In this document: positions 17,229 through 26,642 of the stretch, piece after piece | How the letters are laid out: each line of letters starts with the position of its first letter | Position numbering within the stretch: the first letter of the stretch is position 1 | DNA from: Asticcacaulis endophyticus | GTDB taxonomy: Bacteria > Pseudomonadota > Alphaproteobacteria > Caulobacterales > Caulobacteraceae | Direction: 5' to 3' | NCBI RefSeq assembly: GCF_014652575.1 | Contig: NZ_BMZB01000004.1 | Coordinates: 1 to 64,000 of the forward strand | DNA: 64,000 nt | Notes under the pieces: generated by a model | What the model saw: the letters and a program-made list of their open reading frames with translations, nothing else | Told to the model about the DNA's origin: nothing | The model's database searches: none | Position numbers and translations under genes: made by a program

Positions 17229-18701
17229 ATGTTTTGGGATTCAACTAGCGACGCGACGTTACAAGCGATTTCGAAGTCTCAGGCTCTGATTGAATTTTCT
17301 ATGGATGGAACGATCCTGAGTGCTAACGAGAATTTCCTATCGGCGGTTGGTTATACACTCGCCGAGGTCAAGGGGAAGCACCACAGCATATTTGTGCCCC
17401 CCGCTTATCGGGATAGCGATCAATACCAACGCTTCTGGGCGAACCTGAAACAAGGCCGGTTCGATTCCGCTGAGTACCTGCGTATCGGAAAAGGGGGAAA
17501 AGAAGTCTGGATTCTGGCCTCTTACAATCCCGTCCTGGATCGCAACGGTCGGCCGATCAAGGTCGTCAAGATAGCAACGGATATAACCGCTCAAAAACTC
17601 AAGACCGCTGAATTTGAAGGACAAATCGCTGCTATTAATAAAGCCCAAGCCGTTATCCATTTCGATCTTGCTGGCAATGTTCTCGAAGCCAATGAGAATT
17701 TTCTTAGTGCCCTAGGCTATGAGATTGGGGAGATCAAAGGGCGCCATCACTCTATGTTTGTCGAACTGGGCTACGGGCGATCGTCAGAATACAAAGCCTT
17801 CTGGGACGCGCTTGCCAGAGGGGAGTTCCAGGCTGCTGAATATAAACGGATCGGTAAAGGGGGACGTGAAGTCTGGATTCAGGCGTCTTACAATCCCATC
17901 TTTGACGCCACAGGCATTCCCTTTAAGGTCGTGAAGTTTGCAACGGACATCACGCCACAGGTACGTGAGCGGTTAAGGCGCGAGCAGGTTCAGGCCGGAA
18001 TAACCCGCGATCTCGAAGAGATCACAACCGCGATCTCAGAAGTGACGAGCTTAGCGTCGGGTGCCGCCGCTGCCTCAACCCAAACATCGTCGAATGTGCA
18101 GGTTGTCGCCGCGGGTGCTGAGGAACTCGTAGCGTCGGTAAGCGAGATAAATCATCAGGTTCATACCGCGCTCGATGTTTCCGCCTCCGCGGTTCAAAAG
18201 GCGACTGAATCCACTGAGATTGTGTCAGGTCTGTTTTCGGCCGCCCAACGTATCGGCGACGTGGTTGGACTGATCAATCAAATCGCCTCACAAACCAATT
18301 TGCTCGCACTGAACGCTACTATTGAGGCGGCGCGTGCGGGTGAGGCCGGTAAAGGCTTTGCTGTTGTTGCTACTGAGGTTAAAACCCTGGCTACCCAGAC
18401 GTCTAAAGCCACGGATGAAATCCGGACCCAGATCACGGAAGTCCAGGCTTCCACTGAAAAGGCCGTCGCATCCATCGAGGCAATTACGCAGATCATTGAT
18501 CAGATCAATTCGATATCGACAAGTATTGCTGGGGCCATGAATGAGCAGTCGGCCGTGGTGCGTGACATCGCATCTAACATGCAGGTGGCTGCCAGTAGCG
18601 TCGATTCGATCACGCAAAATGCCTCTACCATTGCTAGCGCAGCAACCCAGGTTGACCAGTCGACACAAAATGTGCGCCAGGCTGCCCGTTCACTTGGTTA
18701 G
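17229..18701 (+). CDS. Soluble chemoreceptor with two PAS domains (BdlA-like)
   Basis: 490 aa from ATG 17229 (a TTG at 17214 is possible). It has no membrane segment. Two near-duplicate PAS domains occupy about 15-115 and 135-240, each with a core of the form [18 protein letters not shown], then IGKGG-EVWI and ASYNP, typical of heme- or flavin-type redox-sensing PAS units. A methyl-accepting signalling domain follows, with the hairpin tip [43 protein letters not shown]. The order PAS-PAS-MCP without transmembrane helices is that of BdlA, which controls biofilm dispersal in Pseudomonas. It lies between two iron-uptake loci, so sensing of redox or metabolic state is plausible. Confidence 0.88.
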   Translation: MFWDSTSDATLQAISKSQALIEFSMDGTILSANENFLSAVGYTLAEVKGKHHSIFVPPAYRDSDQYQRFWANLKQGRFDSAEYLRIGKGGKEVWILASYNPVLDRNGRPIKVVKIATDITAQKLKTAEFEGQIAAINKAQAVIHFDLAGNVLEANENFLSALGYEIGEIKGRHHSMFVELGYGRSSEYKAFWDALARGEFQAAEYKRIGKGGREVWIQASYNPIFDATGIPFKVVKFATDITPQVRERLRREQVQAGITRDLEEITTAISEVTSLASGAAAASTQTSSNVQVVAAGAEELVASVSEINHQVHTALDVSASAVQKATESTEIVSGLFSAAQRIGDVVGLINQIASQTNLLALNATIEAARAGEAGKGFAVVATEVKTLATQTSKATDEIRTQITEVQASTEKAVASIEAITQIIDQINSISTSIAGAMNEQSAVVRDIASNMQVAASSVDSITQNASTIASAATQVDQSTQNVRQAARSLG

Positions 18702-18794
18702 GGCCGTAAAAAATGCTCCCGGATGCCCATTCAGTACCATTTCCGGGCAGGGCGCTTTGGCGACTAGCCAGTGTAAACGGGCCAGCGGCTGTGT

Positions 18795-20294
18795 CTATGA
18801 TTGCGGGTTTCGAGCGGCGAGTACGGATGCCCTCGCGCTCCACAGTAAAATGATTGCCAGTCCAATCAGGACTGCATGCATATACCAAACTATCGGATCA
18901 ATGTTTGCCATGGGTGGCCACAGGGCAGCGTGTGTCGCTACGACCGCCATCAGACCCAAACTACCCGCAACGCGTAACCCTGCTGACAATATTCTAACCG
19001 GTGTAAAGAGCGCGAGAACCAAAATCGTCAGGCTGGCGCCGCCCCAGACGGGCAGGAGTACGTTATCCGAACGGGTTATGAGCGCGCAGATTGCCGTTAA
19101 GGAATAGGCCAAAGGTTGGCTCCATACGGTTGCGGTCCAAAGCCGCTCCCAGGTTGGGGCCGGACGGCCCTTGTCACGCCGCCGGGCCAGCCAGATGGCG
19201 ATACCACTTGAGGTGACCGCAGCAAGGCCCATGCCCAGAACGCCATAGATAACCTTAAGCGGCCAACCGCCAAACCATCCAAAATGAAGGGGCGACAGGG
19301 TCGAATAGATTTTCTGGCCTGTTGTGCCTTTTTCCCATCCCCAGTTTCCAAGATACTTAGCCTTGCGGTCATAAACATGCATTTCGCCGCGCGAAAGCTT
19401 GCCTCTGGTTTCGGCACTGACGGCGATGGCCGCGCCTTCTTCGCCGGGATGCTCGATCATGATGTAGGTCGGCACCGCATGGGGTTCGCGCGATTTAAGA
19501 TCGAACAGAATGTTTTTGATATCCGGCTGCGGCGCCGGACGCGGATCATCGATCGGGTGAGGGCCTGTGAACAAAGCATAGGCCTTATTGACATCACCTT
19601 TAAACACGGCCAGCGCCAGTACGCCGACAACAATTGTTGTCAGTCCAAGAAACGCGCCGGTCAGGGATACTATGATATGAAACGGCAGTCCCCAGACCCC
19701 GATGCGATTATGCAGATCGGCTTCCTGGAGGCGCTTATTCGTGCCCAGCCTTAGCGAAAAGGCATCCTTGAAAACGCGCGGATGCGACAATATCCCCGAT
19801 ATGAGCGATGACAGCAATGCTACACCGGTCAGACCGACCACGAAACCGCCCCAGGCATCCGGCAGGTGCAGGCGGACATGTAAAAAGGCCTGAAAATTAG
19901 ACCAGGCATCGACGGTTTCCTGTTTCAGATTACCCTGCGCATCTGCAACCCAGGTTATATCCTTGTGGGCTTTATCTTCGTGGTCTGGCTGAACCATCAC
20001 ACGAATCAGCGGGGCATCATCCGTTGGCAGAGTGATGAAAACGTGGTGTGCCCACGGCGCTTTTGCCAGTGTCTGAGTCAGGGTTCGCTCAATAACATCC
20101 GGTGTCACGTCGTGGACAACAGGGGAGGTCGGGTTTTCCCAGCGGCGAAACTCAGTAGTAAAAACCGCCACCGCACCGGAAAAGCAAACGATGTAGATCA
20201 GGGCCGCGAACGCCAGCCCAAGTGCGGAATGGCCGGCCAGCATGGCGCGCACAAAAGCGGCCGGAATTTTTGGCCAGATAGGTTTACGGCTCAT
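18795..20294 (-). CDS. PepSY-associated transmembrane protein, larger form
   Basis: 499 aa inner-membrane protein. Membrane segments lie at about 22-45 (GHSALGLAFAALIYIVCFSGAVAVF), 150-175, 205-235 and 340-370, with additional helices in the C-terminal 120 residues. Conserved heme-ligand-like His residues occur in LHVRLHLPD, LHNRIGVW and LSPLHFGWFGGW. The family includes siderophore-linked ferric reductases. It is the last gene of a three-gene operon with the receptor at 20863 and the membrane protein at 20291 (4-base overlap). Substrate reduction after uptake is inferred from family and context. Confidence 0.83.
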   Translation of the reverse strand: MSRKPIWPKIPAAFVRAMLAGHSALGLAFAALIYIVCFSGAVAVFTTEFRRWENPTSPVVHDVTPDVIERTLTQTLAKAPWAHHVFITLPTDDAPLIRVMVQPDHEDKAHKDITWVADAQGNLKQETVDAWSNFQAFLHVRLHLPDAWGGFVVGLTGVALLSSLISGILSHPRVFKDAFSLRLGTNKRLQEADLHNRIGVWGLPFHIIVSLTGAFLGLTTIVVGVLALAVFKGDVNKAYALFTGPHPIDDPRPAPQPDIKNILFDLKSREPHAVPTYIMIEHPGEEGAAIAVSAETRGKLSRGEMHVYDRKAKYLGNWGWEKGTTGQKIYSTLSPLHFGWFGGWPLKVIYGVLGMGLAAVTSSGIAIWLARRRDKGRPAPTWERLWTATVWSQPLAYSLTAICALITRSDNVLLPVWGGASLTILVLALFTPVRILSAGLRVAGSLGLMAVVATHAALWPPMANIDPIVWYMHAVLIGLAIILLWSARASVLAARNPQS

Positions 20295-20863
20295 GCCAGG
20301 GTTCCTTTCAGAAAGGCCGCACCCAATGAAAGGAACGCAACGCCAAACAGGACAGCAAAGGCCCGGATGATTTTGTCATCAGATAATGTCCATGCCATGC
20401 CGCCGGCCCACAGAAAAGGCACCAAAACGCCGCCTACAACCATGCGGGTCTGAGGCGCGCCCGGAAAGCAGATCGCGACGAATAGGCCCACGCCCATGGC
20501 GGCAATACCCGCCATAGGGCCGGCCAGAAACCCTCGAATCCACCCGCGCCACGCCACGCGCTTACGGTCGGATGGCTCAAGGGCAAGTTCGCGACCGGCA
20601 CGAGCCTTAACAACTCGGATGGTGTAATTGGAAACGGCGACGCTCATACCCGCTGCGCAGGCGATAGCGAGGGCTATGAAGGCTCCGCGTACCGGCCCAA
20701 GCATGGCGGCGGCCATAATGGCTGAGACCAGAAACAACGCCCAGCCCAGAATAATAAACCACGGTCGCTTTGGTCCCGGTTTTGACCAGGCAGCTTTAAG
20801 CGCAAAAGCCCCCGCTAACGCGAGGGCTAGGGCACCGGCTTGGTAAGCCGTTTCCCAGTTCAT
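20291..20863 (-). CDS. Hypothetical membrane protein in TonB-receptor operon
   Basis: 190 aa with five or six hydrophobic helices: about 8-25, 33-52, 57-78, 108-132, 140-160 and 165-185. It has no family motif that I can name. Small multi-helix proteins of this kind recur between TonB receptors and PepSY proteins in proteobacterial iron operons. It overlaps both neighbours (1 base with the receptor stop, 4 bases with the PepSY start), so it is cotranslated. A role in inner-membrane handling of iron or its reductant is a guess from context. Confidence 0.7.
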   Translation of the reverse strand: MNWETAYQAGALALALAGAFALKAAWSKPGPKRPWFIILGWALFLVSAIMAAAMLGPVRGAFIALAIACAAGMSVAVSNYTIRVVKARAGRELALEPSDRKRVAWRGWIRGFLAGPMAGIAAMGVGLFVAICFPGAPQTRMVVGGVLVPFLWAGGMAWTLSDDKIIRAFAVLFGVAFLSLGAAFLKGTLA

Positions 20864-23130
20864 CAGAAGTTGGCCTCAAGAATGATTCCGACGGTGCGGG
20901 GGGCACCCAGAAGGGAGATGCCGTCGTCGGGGCGATCATACTGCGAATATTTTTCATCAAGCAGGTTATTGGCATAGATATAAGCCGCCCAGGCGCCGGC
21001 ATCATAGCCAAGTTTGGTGTTGATGAGCGTGCGAGCCTTGACCTTTAAATCATTATCGACTCCCTGATAGTTCTCAGCGCGGTAACTGGCGTTGAGATTG
21101 GCAAACAGGCCGTTGTCGCCTCGCCAAGTGCCGCCTGCTGATACCGTCCAGCGTGGGGCGTACATGAATTCCTTACCGGAGAAGTCCGTGACCAGACTGC
21201 CCTGATCGACGCTGAATTCATCGAATTCGGTTTTGGAGTAGCCGACCGAGCCGTACCAGTCGAAGTTTGAAGTCAGGCGCTGGGCGACCTCGACCTCAAA
21301 ACCATAGAGGTGCGATTTACCGGCATTCTTGGTTTCATAGTCGAACTCGTTCAGGCCCATATTGACGTTTACCTGCTGATCGGTCCAGTCGATGTAATAG
21401 GTGTTGGCATTGACCGTCAGGCTGTTGTCCAGCCAGGCGCTGCGCCATGAGAACTCATAATTGGTAGTATATTCAGGATCATAGGCCACAACCGTTGATC
21501 GGGCTTGATTGATGACCGATCCACCCGAACGATAACCACGCTGTGCAATGAAGCTCAGCGACATGGCATCGGTGAAGTCGTACTTTACGCCCAACTTGGG
21601 CAGCCAGGCCTCGAAGGTGCGGGTTTGAAGGGCCGTGTCGGAGTTGGCCCCGGACACCTGACCAATAACAAGGGCATTGATACCGGAAATCGCCGGTTGA
21701 ATTTCGGCCGGATAATTGGCCGGGTTGGGGAGGGTGCCAGCGAAGATGGCAACCTGCGTCGTGCCGACACCATACTCCTCACGGTCATAACGCAAACCGC
21801 CGAGCACCGACAGCTTTGGACTAATATGCCAACTGCCGTCCGCAAACACAGCGGTATTTTCGACCGTTTCAGGTGATTGTGACGTCACATCGACCGGAAT
21901 GACGGGCAAGGCCTGCGCATAAAGGTTGGCAATAAAGGTGGCTGTGCCCTGATCAAGGCCGCTCAGCATCAAACCGCCAATGATGGTCGGTACTGGGGTT
22001 GTCACATTGGTGAGGGAGGTCATGTCGGCGTCGCTGTCACGCTTGGAATGATAAAGCCCGAGAAGACCAGTGAAACGCTCACTCCGGTAGTTCAGGCGGG
22101 CCTCCTGCGACCATGTCTTGGCAAGCTGAGCCTGAGTGCCATAGGAAATGTCCTGTTCGGTCGAATCCTGATCGTAGGACATGGTCGTGTCGAACTTATT
22201 GTGCGACACTACGCCCGACAGTGTCAGGCGGTCTGAGATTTCGTAACTGGCCTCAACCGTGAAAATATCGGTCTTGGTGGTGTTGGTATTGGGATAATTC
22301 GATGTGTTGATGCGGTTATCGTAATAGTCCGGGACATCGGTGCGGGCATAGGTGAACAGATAACCGGAATCGAATTTATTGTGAGCGTAGGTGGCAATGA
22401 CCTCCAGCCCGTCAACCGCCTTAGGACGAAACAGAAGCTTGCCGCGCAGGTTCAGGTTCTTGACCGGGTTTTCCTGAGTATGGCGGGTGGTGTTATAGAT
22501 ATAGCCATCAGAATGACGGTTATCCGCCGACAGGCGAAAGGCGACCTGATCTTCGATCAGAGGGCCGCCTACGGCGGCTGAAATATTACGGTCACCCTGA
22601 TCCGAGACCAGCGCCTGCATCTTATATTCATAATTAAACGTCGGGTCTTTAGAGCGGATGATGACCGCACCGGCAAGCGCATTCTTACCCTGAAGGGTTG
22701 ATTGCGGGCCACGGAAAATTTCGATCTGACCGACATCCCACATTTCCAGAGGGCCGGAATAAACGGCACGTTCCGGCAGGGCCGCACCATCGACATAGAT
22801 GGTCGCCAGCGAACCCGCGCCACCGCCGGAAACGTTCAGGTTGGAAATGCCGCGAATGGTAAAGCCGGTTGGGCCGTAAGTTTCCGACATATTGGCGGTG
22901 CGTTGCACAACGTCGTAGAAATTCTGAATGTTCTCATCCTGAATCTTCTTCGTCGTGGTTACAGCTACCGAAGATTGGGTGTTTTGGAGCGACCGGCGCG
23001 TTTTTTCACCTGTTACGACGACTTCCGTCACTGCGTCGGCATCATCCGGGCCTAAAGGCGCATCGGCCTGCGCTGGTAAATATGATAATAGTGCTATCAG
23101 GTTGACAGCAGAGACCAGGCTTAATTTCAT
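20863..23130 (-). CDS. TonB-dependent receptor
   Basis: 755 aa from ATG 23130 (a TTG at 23145 would add five residues). The signal peptide ends near PAQADA. A TonB-box-like segment VTEVVVTGEK precedes the plug domain (TTTKKIQDENIQNFYDVVQRTANM; GFTIRGISNLNVSGGG; IEIFRGPQSTLQGKNALAGAVIIRSKDP). A barrel follows that ends in ILEANF. It lacks an STN domain, so it is not coupled to a surface-signalling sigma factor. A perfect 7-1-7 palindrome lies 28 bases upstream. Import of a siderophore or another chelate is likely; the ligand is unknown. Confidence 0.92.
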   Translation of the reverse strand: MKLSLVSAVNLIALLSYLPAQADAPLGPDDADAVTEVVVTGEKTRRSLQNTQSSVAVTTTKKIQDENIQNFYDVVQRTANMSETYGPTGFTIRGISNLNVSGGGAGSLATIYVDGAALPERAVYSGPLEMWDVGQIEIFRGPQSTLQGKNALAGAVIIRSKDPTFNYEYKMQALVSDQGDRNISAAVGGPLIEDQVAFRLSADNRHSDGYIYNTTRHTQENPVKNLNLRGKLLFRPKAVDGLEVIATYAHNKFDSGYLFTYARTDVPDYYDNRINTSNYPNTNTTKTDIFTVEASYEISDRLTLSGVVSHNKFDTTMSYDQDSTEQDISYGTQAQLAKTWSQEARLNYRSERFTGLLGLYHSKRDSDADMTSLTNVTTPVPTIIGGLMLSGLDQGTATFIANLYAQALPVIPVDVTSQSPETVENTAVFADGSWHISPKLSVLGGLRYDREEYGVGTTQVAIFAGTLPNPANYPAEIQPAISGINALVIGQVSGANSDTALQTRTFEAWLPKLGVKYDFTDAMSLSFIAQRGYRSGGSVINQARSTVVAYDPEYTTNYEFSWRSAWLDNSLTVNANTYYIDWTDQQVNVNMGLNEFDYETKNAGKSHLYGFEVEVAQRLTSNFDWYGSVGYSKTEFDEFSVDQGSLVTDFSGKEFMYAPRWTVSAGGTWRGDNGLFANLNASYRAENYQGVDNDLKVKARTLINTKLGYDAGAWAAYIYANNLLDEKYSQYDRPDDGISLLGAPRTVGIILEANF

Positions 23131-23157
23131 TTTCTTTGCACCCAAACGGAAAGTTAT

Positions 23158-23172
23158 TGCAATTCAATTGCA
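23158..23172. promoter_or_regulatory. Candidate Fur box, perfect 7-1-7 palindrome
   Basis: TGCAATT-C-AATTGCA is an exact palindrome around one central base, just upstream of the TonB receptor start at 23130. It shares the TGC ends and A/T-rich arms with the site at 13250-13264. Taken together the two sites suggest common Fur-type iron control. Confidence 0.65.
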
Positions 23173-23490
23173 GTAGCAGTTTTTGGATTTGATAGTCAAT
23201 CGCATCTGTGGGGGCTACGTTTGATTGGTGGGGGCGAATTTGATGGTGTTAATGTTGGGGGTATATAGGCAGCTAAACCTTGGGCTAAGATCCATGTAGT
23301 CCTGCGCCAAGCAGCCGGTGCGGAGTAGGTGGCCGAATGAAGGCGGCATCGTGTCGCCGTTTTATACGTATAACCACCTTTGCTTTCATTACGCCTGACA
23401 TTTTGTCGATGACGGTGATGATGGCATCGCATCCTGACTTACGGATGTATAGGTTGGAGCACACTCATCCTTCAGGAGCTTAGCGATATT
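23173..23490. other. Intergenic region, nothing further recognised
   Basis: 318 bases separating the receptor promoter from the small gene at 23491. It presumably holds both promoters. No credible gene or RNA is seen. Confidence 0.45.
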
Positions 23491-23850
23491 GTGGCAATCT
23501 TCACAAAAGACGGCCTTACCTTACTTCCCGAAATTATGGATAGGGCAATTCTTACCTCAAATTTAATTGACGAACCGCTCAAAGGCCGTGCTCAGATCAC
23601 TGACTTTTTAAGGGCATTGGAGACGATTTACGTCTCTGCAACCGACATATACCGAGCGGAGACGCATATCACAGAAATCATAGTCACTCGCGTACTTCTG
23701 GCTACAGGAACCAGGCTTACGGTGATTATAATCGGCACGCGAGACTGTGACGGGTGGATTTCTGGTATTGCTATGGACCATCAACCGCACAGTAATATCG
23801 CAGGGATATCACGCTTACTTTCCGCCCTCATGAGTCCAACACCAACTTAG
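23491..23850 (+). CDS. SnoaL/NTF2-like small protein
   Basis: 119 aa with a GTG start and AGGAG about 13 bases upstream. The pattern PLKGRAQITDFLRALETIYVSATDIYRAE followed by a long beta-rich half (ITEIIVTRVLLATGTRLTVIIIG...DGWISGIAMDHQP) resembles SnoaL-like cone folds, where an N-terminal helix pair precedes a curved sheet. Such proteins act as small-molecule isomerases or hydrolases, or as non-enzymatic binding proteins. No catalytic residues can be assigned, and the neighbours give no clue. Confidence 0.5.
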   Translation: MAIFTKDGLTLLPEIMDRAILTSNLIDEPLKGRAQITDFLRALETIYVSATDIYRAETHITEIIVTRVLLATGTRLTVIIIGTRDCDGWISGIAMDHQPHSNIAGISRLLSALMSPTPT

Positions 23851-24517
23851 CCCAGACCACCTGAATAAGGCTTTGCTGCGGTAATTCGCTAAGCGGGGAG
23901 AGTGGAATGTACCCAAATGTCCACTTTAGGGGCTTGTTCCGCTTTGGCGTCGAATTAAGCCTGTGTGTGTTGTCACGTAACGCAAGACCCGCAGGGAAGT
24001 CAGGCTTATATTGCATGGCCTAAGTAGAATCCGAGTCTATTTCCTCGGACTAGATTAGTCGTATGGATTTAGGGCCGGAGGTTGAGAAAGCGCCTATGGC
24101 AAATCATAGATTGCCGCACGCCCCGGCCATCCCCAATGGCAGATGTGGTTATCAGATGAGGGCGCAAGGATCGGTCCCCTCGGTCCTTGCGCCCATTGGC
24201 AATTTACGTTTTTCAAAGTTATACTCATGCCCGACAGTGCCGTTACCTTTAAATAGGTTGACGGCCTAAGCGAAGATCTCGCGCAAGCCCGGCTTAAATT
24301 GGAAGGTGCCAATGATTTGCCGCGCACGCATCAGAACACCGCTGCGTATCGCCTGCGAATTGCGGCGCGAGCCTATGTTGCTGCTGCTTTTCGGGGGGGT
24401 ACCTTTTGCTGAGTCCTGAAAGAGCTTTGATTCTGGTCGCCTTTGCCAGCCTGTCCGTTATCATTACTGTCATTCATGAGGCCCCTGATTGAAGGCGGCA
24501 CATACCTGTAAGCGCAT
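23851..24517. other. Gene-poor stretch with one strong hairpin
   Basis: 667 bases. A perfect 11-bp stem, GGGCGCAAGGA / TCCTTGCGCCC, lies at 24160-24194. A frame at 24257-24412 reads smoothly (NDLPRTHQNTAAYRLRIAARAYVAAAFRGG) but has no ATG or ribosome binding site, so it may be the remnant of a small gene. Nothing else is recognised. Confidence 0.45.
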
Positions 24518-25714
24518 TCAGGCCCTTCCGCTATGCTCACGTCCGATTTTACCAGAACGCTGATTTGGTTTTAACTCGACGACATTTTGCATCCTTGGAA
24601 AACAAACTTTGAATACGGTCCCGTCGCGCTCAGAAGATGTGACGCTGATTTTGCCGCCATGTGCCGTCACGATCTCCTTGGAGATGAAAAGGCCAAGCCC
24701 CAGGCTTGTAGAAGTTGGCTGGTTTGTCGAGGGCTGAATTGAATGCGCCCTGGTGAGTGCGTTGAATAGGTAGGGAATATCCGCGGGATTTATTGGAAAG
24801 CCATCGTTGTGAACTGAAATGACAATATCGCGTGGCATGCCTTCGACGCGCACGGTGATGGGTGTGCTTTTAAAACCGTACTGCACGGCGTTGCCAATCA
24901 GGTTCGACAGCACTTGGCCAATGCGCGCCTTATCCCATATGCCACTGACATCACCGGAGGTCGTCAGCTCAAATTCCTGATGGGGGTGCATTGCCCGCAT
25001 TTCTTCAACTAGTTGTCGGCTGACAAATCCCATATCCATGGGCTGACGAATGATGGGCAGGCCCGATCCCAATCGTGAGCGGGTCATGTCCAGCAGATTG
25101 GTGACAATCTCATTAGCGCGACCTGAACTTTCGACGATCTGAGCCTGGAGCATGGCCTGGCGTTCACTGAGGTCGCCTAATCTGATTGCCAGCTCTGCCG
25201 ACATTGAAATAGCCCCCAAAGGGTTGCGCAAATCGTGGCTAAGTATGCCTAGGAAAAGGTTTCGGGCGAGTTCAAGTTTAGCCGAGAAATCGGTGATCGA
25301 TTCCTCCAGGGCCTGATCAATGGCTTCATTGAACCGGGTCAGATCATCAAAATCGTGCGAGGTGGGGGTAACGCCAGATGCTCTCCATAGTCGCACAACA
25401 CTGGTCCTGAGCGCACGATATTCTGACACCATCTGATCCATGTTGAACCCACCGTCATAGCGCAGCGAGGCATGAACTTCAGCAGCACTGGGGTGTGGGT
25501 CGTGCAACTTCTCCCCGTGAGACTTGACTATCTGTTCGCTGTCGGTTTGAACCGAGTCAATATCGGCGATTATGAAGTCGAGGATTTCGCTGATGTGATC
25601 TCTAATCGCCAGCGATCCCATGTGCTCACCCGAAGGCGTCAGAGATTTAGCAAACGCCTCCCAATCAGAAATAATGGACGCCGTGTTTTCGCGAATAAAA
25701 TCAGATAAACGCAT
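24518..25714 (-). CDS. Soluble histidine kinase with RsbRD-type N-terminal domain
   Basis: 398 aa with no membrane helix. The N-terminal 150 residues resemble the helical RsbRD_N domain (IRENTASIISDWEAFAKSL; IRDHISEILDFIIADI). HisKA carries the phospho-acceptor in LGILSHDLRNPLGAISMSAEL. The ATPase domain has the N box LSNLIGNAVQYG, an atypical G1 (VHNDGFPI) and G2 SLGLGLFISKEIV. GGAGATTGCC precedes the ATG. It is divergent from the FixJ-type regulator at 25887, the most likely partner. The C-terminal tail after about 375 is basic and unstructured. Confidence 0.85.
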   Translation of the reverse strand: MRLSDFIRENTASIISDWEAFAKSLTPSGEHMGSLAIRDHISEILDFIIADIDSVQTDSEQIVKSHGEKLHDPHPSAAEVHASLRYDGGFNMDQMVSEYRALRTSVVRLWRASGVTPTSHDFDDLTRFNEAIDQALEESITDFSAKLELARNLFLGILSHDLRNPLGAISMSAELAIRLGDLSERQAMLQAQIVESSGRANEIVTNLLDMTRSRLGSGLPIIRQPMDMGFVSRQLVEEMRAMHPHQEFELTTSGDVSGIWDKARIGQVLSNLIGNAVQYGFKSTPITVRVEGMPRDIVISVHNDGFPINPADIPYLFNALTRAHSIQPSTNQPTSTSLGLGLFISKEIVTAHGGKISVTSSERDGTVFKVCFPRMQNVVELKPNQRSGKIGREHSGRA

Positions 25715-25886
25715 GGCAATCTCCGTTGTTTGTTAGGGGGGGGCTCTCCTTTGGCTACCGTGCGGCCATCAGTTTCACCGGTGATGGGAATGGTCAGGAA
25801 ACAATGTATATCGTGAGTTGCGAAAACTGTGGTAGCCTCGGTAAATACGCAGATCCACCTCTCAGCTCCGAATAATCGGGGCGTAA

Positions 25887-26639
25887 GTGGGTTCGTTGAA
25901 AAGCCAGAAATGGCAGCCCGCGATGCACGCTTCCTATCTATTCCCGAAAAACAGTCCGACAGGTTTGGATCAACTGAGCCCGAAAACCGCCGAGGCATCT
26001 GACCTGCGTTCAGAACCCACAGAACACCGCTCCACCATTTATGTGGTTGATGACGATTGCCTTGTCCGCGACGGCATACGTGATCTGCTGCAACCGATGG
26101 GCCTTGCGATTGAGGATTTCGGAAATTGCGAAACCTTTCTGGAGGCCTATACGCCGGGCAAGGATAGCTGCCTGTTGCTTGATGTCTGTTTGCCGGGGAT
26201 GAGTGGCCTGGAGCTTTTGCAGACGTTTCAAAGAGAGGGTGATAAAATACCCACCGTCATGATTACGGGGCGTGGCGATATTGCCTTGGCGGTTGAGGCT
26301 ATGAAAGCCGGCGCGTCGGACTTTCTGGAAAAGCCGGTTACGCGGCAACGGTTGATGAAGTGTGTGGAGGTGGCCGTCAAGACCTCAAAAGGTCTCAACC
26401 GGCGTCAGGGGGAACATAAAGCCACCGCGGCGCACCTGGCTGGGTTAACCCCCCGCCAGACAGAAATTATGGGCCTTGTCCTCGCGGGATATCCAAACAA
26501 GAACATTGCGGCAGACCTTGGCATCAGTCAGCGCACGGTGGAAAATCACCGCGCTTCGATTATGCGCAAACTGGGCGCGAAATCCTTGCCGGAACTGGCA
26601 CGTTTCGTCATGAGCGCCGAGATAAATGCCGCTTCATGA
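25887..26639 (+). CDS. FixJ-family response regulator
   Basis: 250 aa as read from GTG 25887; an ATG at 25923 is also possible, and the receiver itself starts at about residue 50 (STIYVVDDDCLVRDGIRDLL). The phospho-acceptor Asp is in LLLDVCLPGMSGLELL, followed by the TGRGD segment and Lys in EKPVTRQRL. A LuxR-type helix-turn-helix closes the protein (LTPRQTEIMGLVLAGYPNKNIAADLGISQRTVENHRASIMRKL). It is the only DNA-binding output protein in this cluster of five signalling genes and is probably phosphorylated by one of the flanking kinases. Confidence 0.88.
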   Translation: MGSLKSQKWQPAMHASYLFPKNSPTGLDQLSPKTAEASDLRSEPTEHRSTIYVVDDDCLVRDGIRDLLQPMGLAIEDFGNCETFLEAYTPGKDSCLLLDVCLPGMSGLELLQTFQREGDKIPTVMITGRGDIALAVEAMKAGASDFLEKPVTRQRLMKCVEVAVKTSKGLNRRQGEHKATAAHLAGLTPRQTEIMGLVLAGYPNKNIAADLGISQRTVENHRASIMRKLGAKSLPELARFVMSAEINAAS

Positions 26640-26642
26640 AGG

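Noticed and set aside
24257-24412. Frame reading NDLPRTHQNTAAYRLRIAARAYVAAAFRGG
   Set aside because: Looks coding-like but has no start codon or ribosome binding site; too little to call even as a pseudogene.
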